A stretch of DNA of 64,000 nt from Mangrovimonas cancribranchiae (GTDB lineage Bacteria > Bacteroidota > Bacteroidia > Flavobacteriales > Flavobacteriaceae), in assembly GCF_037126245.1 (NCBI RefSeq), contig NZ_CP136925.1, forward strand, positions 186,001 to 250,000, written 5' to 3'. Shown here one piece after another: positions 35,185 to 42,911 of this stretch (position 1 is its first letter; every line of letters starts with the position of its first letter). The position numbers were made by a program, and so were the translations under genes. A model generated the notes under the pieces. That model saw only the letters and a list, made by a program, of their open reading frames with translations, did not search any database and had not been told where the DNA came from.

Positions 35185-36009
35185 ATGAAAACAAACAACC
35201 GAATTTTTATTGTAACAGTATTCTTACTATTACTATTTACAGCACCTGTCTTGTCTCAAGCAGAGCGAGAAAGACCAGCATATGTTGTTGTAACAACAAT
35301 GCATTGGGATTTAGACTATGAAGATTTTGATAAAGCTAAATGGATAGCTACAGAAAAAGAGTTTTTTGATAAAGTAATTAAAAAGAACGACCATATTGTG
35401 TCGGCAGGAATTTATACCCATTTGTTATCTGATGATAATAGTGAACTACTTTATGTGCAAGTATACAATACTTGGAATGATATTGATTTAGCCGCAAAAA
35501 AGAATCAAGAACTTGCCGAATCTGCTTGGCCTGATGAAAGCAAAAGAGAAGCATTTTTTGATAAACAAAATGCTTATTATGCACCAATGCATTCAGATGA
35601 AATTTATGCTACCATGGATCATGCAAAATTATTTCAAGGAGATTTTAACGATGATATGGTAGTCTATGTTAGAAAGAATCATTTTGATTTTCCTGAGGAT
35701 GGCAGTGCAGAAGAATTTAATAGCATGAATACAGAATTTATTAAAAATGTTATTCATAAAAACGAGTACATTAAGGGATACTACCCGCATTCGCATGCCT
35801 ATGGTGCTAATAGCACAGATTTTATTGAAGGATTTTATTTAAATTCTATGTCGGATTTAGAAAAGATGTTTGAACGAAGCCAAGAGCTAATAGAGGCTCA
35901 TTGGAGTAGTGAAGCGAAACAAAAAGAATTTACGAAAGTAGCTAGTAAGTATTTTACAGGAAAACACAGCGATGCTGTATATGCTGTTATTCCAGAATTG
36001 AGAAAATAG
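35185..36009 (+). CDS. Secreted protein with an internal duplication
   Basis: A 274-residue protein with signal peptide ending VLSQA. The mature part looks duplicated: an N-terminal unit with EKEFFDKVIKKNDHIVSAGI, AESAWPDESKREAFFDKQNA and HSDEIYATM, and a C-terminal unit with NTEFIKNVIHKNEYIKGYY, IEAHWSSEAKQKEFTKVAS and HSDAVYAVI. Both resemble dimeric alpha/beta-barrel-type folds. Function unknown. The preceding 191 bp gap shows no feature I can support; a terminator follows. Confidence 0.68.
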   Translation: MKTNNRIFIVTVFLLLLFTAPVLSQAERERPAYVVVTTMHWDLDYEDFDKAKWIATEKEFFDKVIKKNDHIVSAGIYTHLLSDDNSELLYVQVYNTWNDIDLAAKKNQELAESAWPDESKREAFFDKQNAYYAPMHSDEIYATMDHAKLFQGDFNDDMVVYVRKNHFDFPEDGSAEEFNSMNTEFIKNVIHKNEYIKGYYPHSHAYGANSTDFIEGFYLNSMSDLEKMFERSQELIEAHWSSEAKQKEFTKVASKYFTGKHSDAVYAVIPELRK

Positions 36010-36030
36010 ATTAACTATCTAATAAGAAGA

Positions 36031-36063
36031 GGCATCCAGATATTATATTTTGGATGCTTTTTT
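36031..36063 (+). terminator. Terminator after the duplicated secreted protein
   Basis: Stem GCATCCA / TGGATGC with a 12-nt loop and TTTTTT. Confidence 0.8.
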
Positions 36064-36087
36064 ACTTTAATAAAACCCAAGAAAATG

Positions 36088-36095
36088 TATTTTTG
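36088..36095 (+). promoter_or_regulatory. -7 box of the PhnA-like gene
   Basis: TATTTTTG, exact TAnnTTTG match, 18 bp upstream of ATG 36114. Confidence 0.45.
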
Positions 36096-36113
36096 TATCG
36101 TAATTATAATATC

Positions 36114-36692
36114 ATGCAAATTCTACAAACTCTTCAAGAACGTAGCAATAACTCATGCGAGTTATGTGGCTCAAAAGATAATTTATCACAATATACTATT
36201 CCGCCATCTTTAAATGAAACAGTTGATAATAGCTTATTGGTTTGTCAAACCTGTTTAAATCAAATTAATGAAGATGAGGATATGGATGCTAACCATTGGC
36301 GTTGCCTAAACGATAGTATGTGGAGCCAGTATGTAGCCGTTCAAATTATGGCTTGGCGTATGTTACAGCGTTTACGTGCCGAAGGTTGGCCACAAGATTT
36401 ATTAGGCATGATGTATTTAGATGATGAAGCTTTAGCATTAGCCAAAGAAACAGGTGAGGATAAAGACGACTCCGAAAAAATTATACATCGAGATAGTAAT
36501 GGGGCTATTTTAGAGGCTGGTGATTCGGTAGTTTTAATAAAAGACTTAAAAGTAAAAGGCTCTAGTATGGTGGCTAAACAAGGAACTGCTGTAAGAAATA
36601 TTCGTTTAGATCATGAAAATGCCGAATATATTGAGGGTAAAGTAGATGGTCAAAACATTGTTATTATAACTAAGTTTGTAAAGAAGCTTTAA
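36114..36692 (+). CDS. PhnA-family zinc-ribbon protein
   Basis: A 192-residue protein. The N-terminal zinc ribbon has CELCGSKDNL and CQTCLNQI (two CxxC). The C-terminal PhnA/YjdM domain has HRDSNGAILEAGDSVVLIKD-LKVKGSSMVAKQGTAV. Despite the PhnA name, this family is not a proven phosphonoacetate hydrolase. ATG 36114 is used; an in-frame 36054 start lies in the terminator. It is convergent with a small gene on the minus strand. Confidence 0.88.
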   Translation: MQILQTLQERSNNSCELCGSKDNLSQYTIPPSLNETVDNSLLVCQTCLNQINEDEDMDANHWRCLNDSMWSQYVAVQIMAWRMLQRLRAEGWPQDLLGMMYLDDEALALAKETGEDKDDSEKIIHRDSNGAILEAGDSVVLIKDLKVKGSSMVAKQGTAVRNIRLDHENAEYIEGKVDGQNIVIITKFVKKL

Positions 36693-36829
36693 GGTGTATT
36701 TTTATTTTTAAAAAAGCCAACACCTAAAGGAAAGATAAACACTAAAAACAAATATCTTCCTGTAACTAGTCCAAAAATAGTTATAACTGCAAGAAGTAAC
36801 ATTATAACTATTTTGTACGATTGCTTCAT
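36689..36829 (-). CDS. Small membrane protein (46 residues)
   Basis: A short ORF from ATG 36829 to TAA at 36689: basic N-terminus MKQSYK, one long hydrophobic helix pair (IVIMLLLAVITIFGLVTGRY and LFLVFIFPLGVGFF) and a basic tail. The hydrophobic run with flanking charge is what real small membrane proteins look like. It overlaps the convergent PhnA stop by 4 bp. The rest of the 330-bp gap to the STAS gene (36830-37022) holds no recognisable element. Confidence 0.5.
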   Translation of the reverse strand: MKQSYKIVIMLLLAVITIFGLVTGRYLFLVFIFPLGVGFFKNKNTP

Positions 36830-37022
36830 GTGGCTAAATTACATATTCTTCTGACAAATAATACTTGTGTTAATCGATAAAAAGATCTTTTTAACGTGTA
36901 AATCTAAAGTTCTAGTACTTAGTCGAAAAAAATAGGGTTAATCAAATAATTTTCAGACATTTACATTGTATTACCTCTTTTGATTAATAGCATAAATATT
37001 TATGATAATAAAAATTTATGTT

Positions 37023-37304
37023 ATGAATTTAATTATAACTAGTGCAAATAACCATTTTAAAGTAAAAGGTGTTTTAAACAGGCAAACAGTTCATCTGTTT
37101 AAAAGTGAATTGTTTAAAGCTTTAAACAAATTAAACACAATTGTTTTAGATATAGAAGGCTTGAAGGATATAGATAGGTATGGTGTTAGTGTTTTAGCAC
37201 AATTACATAATGAATCTATTTCTCAAAATAAAAAAATGTCTATTGTGGGTTTGGGCTGTAAAGAGCTTTATGATCATTTTAAATCGGAGGAAACAGCAGC
37301 TTAG
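37023..37304 (+). CDS. STAS domain protein
   Basis: A 93-residue STAS-like protein (anti-sigma factor antagonist type): NHFKVKGVLNRQTVHLFKSE, the central IVLDIEGLKDIDRYGVSVLA with the loop that is usually phosphorylated, and a C-terminal helix. No canonical DSSG serine is present; the site reads DIDRYG, so a non-phosphorylated variant is likely. ATG 37023 is chosen over 37002. It is convergent with the next gene, 1 bp apart. Confidence 0.75.
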   Translation: MNLIITSANNHFKVKGVLNRQTVHLFKSELFKALNKLNTIVLDIEGLKDIDRYGVSVLAQLHNESISQNKKMSIVGLGCKELYDHFKSEETAA

Positions 37305-37305
37305 T

Positions 37306-37752
37306 TTAGCAAGACATATCGGCAACAATTTTCCATTTACCATTAATTTTTTTGAAAATAATGAGAAATACACCATTGGCATTGCCAACGGGACGCGTTA
37401 AATGGTATTCGCCCATTACATAATAACTATTGTCTTCTATTTGCGTTATAGTGTTAATTACAAATTTTAATGTACCGCTTTCTGCTTTTGTTGGATAGCC
37501 TTTTTTGTAATTATTCAGGGTGTTTTTCCAACCATAAGTAATACCGCGGCTACCATAAAATTTTAATGAGTCACTTTTCCAATACCCTTGCATAAAGCCT
37601 TCTAGGTCATGATTATTCCAAGCTCTTTCTTGCGCTTTCATAACGCTTAAAATATCAGCTTTAATAGTCGCTTGCTTGTTACTGTTGTCTGGATTTTGCC
37701 CAAAGGATATTGACGCATAGAAAACGCATAATAAAATAACGAATAGTCTCAT
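37306..37752 (-). CDS. Secreted SnoaL/DUF4440-like protein
   Basis: A 148-residue protein with signal peptide (LFVILLCVFYASISFG) and an NTF2-like fold: ILSVMKAQERAWNNHDLEGF, YWKSDSLKFYGSRG, YVMGEYHLTRPVG, GVFLIIFKKINGKWKIVADM. This matches DUF4440/SnoaL proteins, which often bind small ligands. Function unknown. Confidence 0.78.
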   Translation of the reverse strand: MRLFVILLCVFYASISFGQNPDNSNKQATIKADILSVMKAQERAWNNHDLEGFMQGYWKSDSLKFYGSRGITYGWKNTLNNYKKGYPTKAESGTLKFVINTITQIEDNSYYVMGEYHLTRPVGNANGVFLIIFKKINGKWKIVADMSC

Positions 37753-37810
37753 AATAAAGTTTATTTAGAATCCTAAGTTACAAAATCTGTAATGTATATG
37801 ATTAAAGAAA

Positions 37811-37834
37811 AAAGCCTCGATTTATCGAGACTTT
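37811..37834 (-). terminator. Terminator after the second M56 gene
   Basis: On the minus strand the stem AAAGTCTCGA / TCGAGGCTTT (one mismatch) is followed by TTTC. The same sequence type recurs at 40457. Confidence 0.7.
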
Positions 37835-37855
37835 TAAGAAATGACTACTAAATTG

Positions 37856-40012
37856 TTATTTTTCTACAGACCAAAACTTTACAGTGCCTTTGTTGTCTTT
37901 AATGTTTGTGCTAATATTAATGTTTGGTTCTTTTTTTGTTATATCAAGAATGTCTTTAAAAGAAACTTGTTTTTTGTTGTAGTAGTAAGTTATGTTTTTA
38001 CCTTTTAAGCTTTTAACATAACTGTATGCAGATTTTGTTGATGTAGGTTGCTCATTTGTTCTATGTTTTGAAAAAGATGTTTCAGAATATGATATGTCTT
38101 GAAACTTGGCGTCTACTTTCCATGGAGAACCAGCTTTTTTTAAGGAGTCGTTATAGCTTTCTAGATCTTTTGTACTTCCTTCATTCATTATTTTATTGTA
38201 ATTAGCTTCTGCTTCTTTAAGAGTTTTGCCTTCGTTGGATAAAACATTAAAAGGTTTAAGATTGTGTTTATTCAGAGCGTTAGTGTTGCTAAGTGAGGTG
38301 CTGTATATATCAATACTTCTAAGTTCTTCTATAAGTTGCTTTGCAAATGGTTTACTTCCTTCATCTTCGTATAAAATGGAAGCCCAAGCGTATTTTTGTT
38401 TTTGTTTAGGGGTTAAAAAAGTATTAAGTCTATTAACTTCTTTTATAATATTATGCTGTGTAACAGGTTTGTTGTTTAATTTTAATTTATTGTCTTTGCT
38501 AATAAATATGTTTATAGGATCTATAGTTGGATTTTGATTTTTAGAAGTTGAAGCGTTTTTTAATACAGTTTCAACTTTTGTCCATGAATTACTTTGCGTT
38601 TTTTTTTTAGAATTAATTTTAATGAGAGCACCTTTACTAAGAGGTTTAATACCATTTTTATAGCGTTCGTAGTATTTGCTATGTGTGTATAAACTAACTT
38701 GATAATAATGTTTACCGTAATTAACAGCGTTTTTCTCTAGTTTACTCACATAATAAAGTGAAAAGTCGGATGGAGAATATGTTTTTAGAGAGTTATTTTT
38801 TATTCTTCTGTCATCTAGCCAAACGCCATAAGTTTTTGAATCTTGCCAAGCAGTTAATTCCGAGTTTGAAGGAGATTTTTTATTAGGAATTTTTGGCGGT
38901 GGAGGTAATTGCTGTTTCTCTTCCTTAGTAAGTTCGTTGTAACTTTTATTTCTAATTGTATTAGAGTCTTTTTGTGAAATTTGAAATGTTACATTTTGGT
39001 AGTATTTTGCTTTTGCAGTAGTATCAATATAGGTTACTTGTAAAGCATTTACTTTTTCTAGCTCTTTTTTTATAGAATCAACTAAATCATTTTTGTTCTT
39101 CTTTTTTTCTTGCGGCAATAATATTTGTGGAGTCTCTTTTACTATTTTCTCTCGTTTACTAAAGCTATAAATTAATATAGCAAGTAATGGTAAAAGTACA
39201 ATGCTTTTTAGTAATGTTTTGGTTTTAGACGTGTGTGTTTTCATAACTGTAAATCGTTTTTTGATTGATGAATAATTTAAGGCGTTTACCAATTGTGATT
39301 CTTGGGCATTTGATGAGAATGCTAATAAAGTATTTTGATAATTTTTAACGTCAAAACCGTTGTTTAAAACGGCTTGATCGGCTAAAAACTCATGATTGAG
39401 TTTAATATCCTTCTTAAGGAAATACAATAGTGGGTTAAACCAAAAGATAATTTGTAACACCTCAATAAATAAAATATCTAAAGCATGTTTTTCCCGAGCG
39501 TGAGTTTCTTCGTGAAGCAGTACTTCCTTAGGGATTTTATTAGCTTCATATTTGGCTTTATTAAAAAAGATATAATTTAAAAATGTGTGCGGTTGCACTA
39601 AATCGTTTAATAATACATAGATAATGGAATGCTTTTTAAACTTAGGGTTTTGTTTAATGCGTTTTATAATATGGTTTAAATTTACAGAAAAACGAATAGT
39701 GAAAATTAAAACACCAATTCCATAAATGGACCATAATATGGCTGGCCAATAATTAATGGGCTCCTTAAACATATATTCTGGAACATAAGGAGGTGTGGCT
39801 ATTTCAGAAGTGTGTATAGGTGTTTGGAATGCTGGAACTTCAACATATGTTGTAAATGTTATAAGTGGAATTATAATCGATAATAAAAGTGTTCCCAATA
39901 AATAGAAGCGTTTAAATTTATGAAAACTTTCCTTTTCCAAAAGAAGCTTGTAGAATATTATAAAAATAGCCAAGCAAGTGCTAAATTTTAGAATATATGG
40001 TATTATAGGCAT
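37856..40012 (-). CDS. M56 (BlaR1-like) metalloprotease with long C-terminal region
   Basis: A 718-residue protein. Membrane helices at the N-terminus are followed by the zinc motif HEETH (residues 167-171, LLHEETHAREKHALDI) and a membrane helix before residue 290 (LKSIVLLPLLAILIYSF). The remaining 420 or so residues are hydrophilic, Lys/Ser-rich, with no domain I recognise and no TonB-like end, unlike the M56 at 23667. The start at 40012, 1 bp from the blaI stop, is preferred over 40039. Probably a sensor protease controlling BlaI. Confidence 0.85.
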   Translation of the reverse strand: MPIIPYILKFSTCLAIFIIFYKLLLEKESFHKFKRFYLLGTLLLSIIIPLITFTTYVEVPAFQTPIHTSEIATPPYVPEYMFKEPINYWPAILWSIYGIGVLIFTIRFSVNLNHIIKRIKQNPKFKKHSIIYVLLNDLVQPHTFLNYIFFNKAKYEANKIPKEVLLHEETHAREKHALDILFIEVLQIIFWFNPLLYFLKKDIKLNHEFLADQAVLNNGFDVKNYQNTLLAFSSNAQESQLVNALNYSSIKKRFTVMKTHTSKTKTLLKSIVLLPLLAILIYSFSKREKIVKETPQILLPQEKKKNKNDLVDSIKKELEKVNALQVTYIDTTAKAKYYQNVTFQISQKDSNTIRNKSYNELTKEEKQQLPPPPKIPNKKSPSNSELTAWQDSKTYGVWLDDRRIKNNSLKTYSPSDFSLYYVSKLEKNAVNYGKHYYQVSLYTHSKYYERYKNGIKPLSKGALIKINSKKKTQSNSWTKVETVLKNASTSKNQNPTIDPINIFISKDNKLKLNNKPVTQHNIIKEVNRLNTFLTPKQKQKYAWASILYEDEGSKPFAKQLIEELRSIDIYSTSLSNTNALNKHNLKPFNVLSNEGKTLKEAEANYNKIMNEGSTKDLESYNDSLKKAGSPWKVDAKFQDISYSETSFSKHRTNEQPTSTKSAYSYVKSLKGKNITYYYNKKQVSFKDILDITKKEPNINISTNIKDNKGTVKFWSVEK

Positions 40013-40013
40013 C

Positions 40014-40379
40014 TTATCTGTTTTTAATTTCGTTGTCAATCAATTTTTTAAGTTCTTCCAGTTCGGCTTTAGAAAGATTGGTTTCTTTGGTAAAAAAAGA
40101 AGCAAATTGGCTAGCGCTATCATTAAAAAACTGTTTAATAAGCCCGTTTACATACTTAGAAAAGTAATCTTTCTTTTTAACTAAAGGATAGTACTCACGA
40201 GATTTTCCGTAAAGTTTGTAATTAACAAACCCTTTTTTATTCATGCGTTTTAATAATGTGGCTATAGTAGTTGTGGCAGGTTTTGGCTCTGGGTAGGCTT
40301 CCAATAAATCTTTCATGAACGCTTTTTCAAGTTTCCATAAATGATTCATAAGTTCTTCTTCTGAATTTGATAATTTCAT
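40014..40379 (-). CDS. BlaI/MecI/CopY family transcriptional repressor
   Basis: A 121-residue winged-helix repressor: MKLSNSEEELMNHLWKLEKA, KPATTTIATLLKRMNKKGFV (recognition helix and wing) and a C-terminal coiled dimer region. It pairs with the M56 gene immediately downstream. Its operators lie at 40402-40445. Confidence 0.93.
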   Translation of the reverse strand: MKLSNSEEELMNHLWKLEKAFMKDLLEAYPEPKPATTTIATLLKRMNKKGFVNYKLYGKSREYYPLVKKKDYFSKYVNGLIKQFFNDSASQFASFFTKETNLSKAELEELKKLIDNEIKNR

Positions 40380-40401
40380 TTTTCTACAAGTTTAGATGCG
40401 T

Positions 40402-40445
40402 CTCTACAAATGTAGAGTAAAAATACATATTCTACAAATGTAGAA
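40402..40445 (-). promoter_or_regulatory. BlaI-type operator pair overlapping -33 and -7 boxes
   Basis: Two 16-bp inverted repeats, CTCTACA-AA-TGTAGAG (40402-40417) and TTCTACA-AA-TGTAGAA (40430-40445), carry the classical TACAnnTGTA BlaI core. On the minus strand they contain the promoter itself: TTTG (40438-40435), 20 bp, TACATTTG (40414-40407). Repression by occlusion is therefore direct. The spacing of centres is 28 bp. Confidence 0.82.
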
Positions 40446-40456
40446 GTTAAAAAAGA

Positions 40457-40487
40457 AAAAAGCCTCGATTTATCGAAGCTTTTTTTT
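40457..40487 (-). terminator. Terminator downstream of the DUF1801 cassette
   Basis: Hairpin AAAGC-C-TCGA / TCGA-A-GCTTT with T/A runs on both sides; on the minus strand it ends transcripts from the DUF1801 gene. Related to the hairpin at 37811. Confidence 0.65.
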
Positions 40488-40492
40488 GTGTT

Positions 40493-41106
40493 AGCAATTG
40501 AAGCTGGCGGTTTCGAAGCACTTTCCTGCCCACCGAAATGAAAACTGGCTACGAAGCGAAAACCGTACTGGCAAGCATTTACCCGTTATAAGTTATATGC
40601 GTTGTTGTAGCACGTATTTCTTTCTTATTTGCTTAGTAACTCTTCCTTTCTAAAAATTACCATACGTTTAATGAGTTCTTTAGGCAGAGGTTTGTTAAAT
40701 GGAAACTTTACAGTTCCCTTGCCTAATTCAAAGTTTTTTAACTCGTCAGCAAAATGTTCTACGGCTGCTTGATAAGGATAGAAACTAACATATTTCGCAT
40801 AAGCTACAATCATTAATTGTTTTTCAGGTTTTGTCTCTGGTATAAGTGTAAAAGAAGGAACTTTATAGTTTGAAATTTCGACTGTTTCCGGAACAGCCTC
40901 TTTTATTAGGCTTCTTAGTTCACGCAAAATTACTTGTGCCTCTTTCTTTTGATTGACGATGTAGTCGTCAATTGTCTTAAAGTTTGGCATTGCTCCTTTT
41001 TTCTCCATTACATTGTGGTTTTTAATTATCAAATAATGCGCATTTCGTTCATTTTATGTGTGCTACAACTACCGTGTAGTGCGTAAAGCGCGACCGTTAT
41101 TTTTGG
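40493..41106. mobile_element. Possible integron-like gene cassette holding the DUF1801 gene
   Basis: A gene flanked by a 10-bp inverted repeat, GTTGTAGCAC (40604-40613) and GTGCTACAAC (41060-41069), inside stretches of noticeably higher GC than the surroundings. Downstream is a 120-bp non-coding block rich in imperfect inverted repeats. One small accessory gene fills it. It looks like a single gene cassette with an attC-like recombination site, but no integrase or neighbouring cassettes are present. Low certainty. Confidence 0.35.
40625..41008 (-). CDS. DUF1801 (YdhG-like) protein
   Basis: A 127-residue protein with FKTIDDYIVNQKKEAQVILR and EISNYKVPSFTL (DUF1801 fold, related to frataxin/YdhG), ending PFNKPLPKELIKRMVIFRKEELL. 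Such genes are frequent cargo in accessory regions. Start 41008 (MEKKGAMP) is chosen; 40990 (MPNFKTID) is equally possible and has AAAGGAG just upstream. Its flanks suggest recent insertion. Confidence 0.78.
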   Translation of the reverse strand: MEKKGAMPNFKTIDDYIVNQKKEAQVILRELRSLIKEAVPETVEISNYKVPSFTLIPETKPEKQLMIVAYAKYVSFYPYQAAVEHFADELKNFELGKGTVKFPFNKPLPKELIKRMVIFRKEELLSK

Positions 41107-41122
41107 CTGGAACACCCAAATA

Positions 41123-42511
41123 TTAGTTGTTTAGCTCGGTAAAATACTTGTAAAACCAAGGTATGGTTTCAATGCCTTTTAAATAATTCCAAACACCAAA
41201 ATGTTCGTTAGGGGAATGGATGGCGTCGCTATCTAAACCAAAGCCCATTAGTATGGTTTTACTTTTAAGTTCTTGTTCAAATAATGACACAATAGGGATG
41301 CTGCCGCCGCTACGTTGAGGTATTGGGGTTTTGCCAAAAGTTTTTTCGTAAGCTTTGCTTGCTGCTTGATAGCCTTTGCTGTTTATTGGTGTTACGTAAC
41401 CTTGTCCGCCGTGATGCGGATTAACTTTCACTCTAACACCTTTTGGTGCAATATTTTCAAAGTGTGTTTTAAATAATTGCGTAATCTCTTGCCAATCTTG
41501 ATTAGGAACTAGTCGCATGGATATTTTGGCATAAGCTTTACTTGGTAAAACTGTTTTTGCGCCTTCGCCAATATAGCCGCCCCAAATACCGTTAACATCT
41601 AATGTTGGGCGAATGGAGTTACGCTCGTTAGTGGAAAACCCTTTTTCTCCATAAACGGCATCAATGTCGATAGATGCTTTGTATTTGTCTAGAGAGAACG
41701 GTGCTTCGGCCATTTTAGCACGTTCTTTATTGCTAAGTTCTTCTACGTTATCGTAAAAACCAGGAATAGTAATATGATTGTTTTCATCGTGTAAAGACGC
41801 AATCATTTTACTTAAAATATTAATAGGATTTGCTACAGCACCGCCGTAAAGTCCAGAATGTAAATCACGATTTGGACCAGTAACTTCAACTTCAACATAG
41901 CTTAAACCGCGAAGCCCTGTTGTAATTGAAGGTACATCTTTAGCAATCATACCCGTATCGGAAATTAAAATAACGTCGTTTTGCAGCTTGTCTCTATTGG
42001 CTTTTATAAAATCGGCTAGATGTTCGCTACCTACTTCTTCTTCACCTTCAATCATGAATTTAACATTGCATGGTAATTTGTGTTCTTTTACCATATATTC
42101 TAATGCTTTAACATGCATATACATTTGTCCTTTGTCGTCGCAGGCACCACGAGCAAAAATAGCACCTTCGGGATGTTTGTCTGTAGGTTTTATAACCGGG
42201 TTAAAAGGCTCGGAGTCCCATAGTTCCATTGGGTCTGGTGGTTGTACATCGTAATGTCCATAAACCAAAACGGTTGGTAAATTGTTGTCGATTATTTTTT
42301 CGCCATAAACTACGGGATGCCCTTTTGTAGGGTGAATTTCAACGGTATCGCAACCTGCTAGTTCTAATTGTTTTTTTACAGCTTCGGCAGTTGTTTTTAC
42401 ATCATTTTTATAAGCAGAATCGGCGCTAATAGATGGGATTTTAAGTAAGTCGATTAACTCGTTTAAAAAACGTTCTTTGTTGGTTTCTATATAAGAAGTT
42501 ATATTGTCCAT
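41123..42511 (-). CDS. M20 family dipeptidase
   Basis: A 462-residue zinc peptidase. LVYGHYDVQPPD (His/Asp ligands), ARGACDDKGQMYMHV, MIEGEEEVGSEH (catalytic Glu and Zn-ligand Glu), ILISDTGM, the dimerization domain around residues 200-310 and SDAIHSPNEHFG (C-terminal His ligand). It probably hydrolyses dipeptides in the cytoplasm. The ORF runs on for 64 more residues upstream, but that part is the antisense of tRNA-Leu and its promoter; ATG 42511 (MDNITSYI) is the real start. Confidence 0.93.
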   Translation of the reverse strand: MDNITSYIETNKERFLNELIDLLKIPSISADSAYKNDVKTTAEAVKKQLELAGCDTVEIHPTKGHPVVYGEKIIDNNLPTVLVYGHYDVQPPDPMELWDSEPFNPVIKPTDKHPEGAIFARGACDDKGQMYMHVKALEYMVKEHKLPCNVKFMIEGEEEVGSEHLADFIKANRDKLQNDVILISDTGMIAKDVPSITTGLRGLSYVEVEVTGPNRDLHSGLYGGAVANPINILSKMIASLHDENNHITIPGFYDNVEELSNKERAKMAEAPFSLDKYKASIDIDAVYGEKGFSTNERNSIRPTLDVNGIWGGYIGEGAKTVLPSKAYAKISMRLVPNQDWQEITQLFKTHFENIAPKGVRVKVNPHHGGQGYVTPINSKGYQAASKAYEKTFGKTPIPQRSGGSIPIVSLFEQELKSKTILMGFGLDSDAIHSPNEHFGVWNYLKGIETIPWFYKYFTELNN

Positions 42512-42578
42512 ATCAATATTTTGTGTTTGTTTCAAAGGTACAAAATAGCTAAGACTTAATTTCGTAAGTATTTTGTTG

Positions 42579-42607
42579 TTTGTATATAAAAAGAATGTGT
42601 ATATTTG
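42579..42607 (+). promoter_or_regulatory. tRNA-Leu promoter
   Basis: TTTG (42579-42582), 17 bp, TATATTTG (42600-42607). The -7 region and following GCATCC-CAATT match those of tRNA-Asp. Confidence 0.7.
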
Positions 42608-42620
42608 CATCCACAATTTT

Positions 42621-42702
42621 GCGGATGTGGTGGAATTGGTAGACACGCTAGACTTAGGATCTAGTGCCGCGAGGCGTGGGGGTTCGACTCCCTTCATCCG
42701 CA
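42621..42702 (+). tRNA. tRNA-Leu (anticodon TAG)
   Basis: Acceptor GCGGATG / CATCCGC, discriminator A (42702), D-arm GGTGGAATTGGTAGACAC, anticodon stem CTAGA / TCTAG with loop CTTAGGA (TAG at 34-36), a long class II variable arm GTGCCGCGAGGCGT and T-arm GGGGG-TTCGACT-CCCTT (two wobbles). CCA is not encoded. Confidence 0.97.
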
Positions 42703-42709
42703 CTTAAAA

Positions 42710-42740
42710 AACCTCTCAATATTTTTTGAGAGGTTTTTTT
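42710..42740 (+). terminator. Terminator after tRNA-Leu
   Basis: Perfect 10-bp stem AACCTCTCAA / TTGAGAGGTT with a 6-nt loop and a T tract. Confidence 0.88.
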
Positions 42741-42911
42741 ATTTTTCATAATGACTTTAATTTTTAGTCGCACCTTTTGTATTAATTGTTTTTGAAGGGT
42801 TTTTTATTGTTTTGTGCATTTTTATGTTGAAAGTCTTAGTAAATAAATTACCTTTCTGCTCTTTATTTGATTTTTAAATCAAGTTTATTTGTTTTTAAAA
42901 GAAGCATACTT

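Noticed and set aside
42512-42703. 64-residue N-terminal extension of the M20 peptidase
   Set aside because: It reads antisense through tRNA-Leu and its promoter; the true start is MDNITSYI at 42511.
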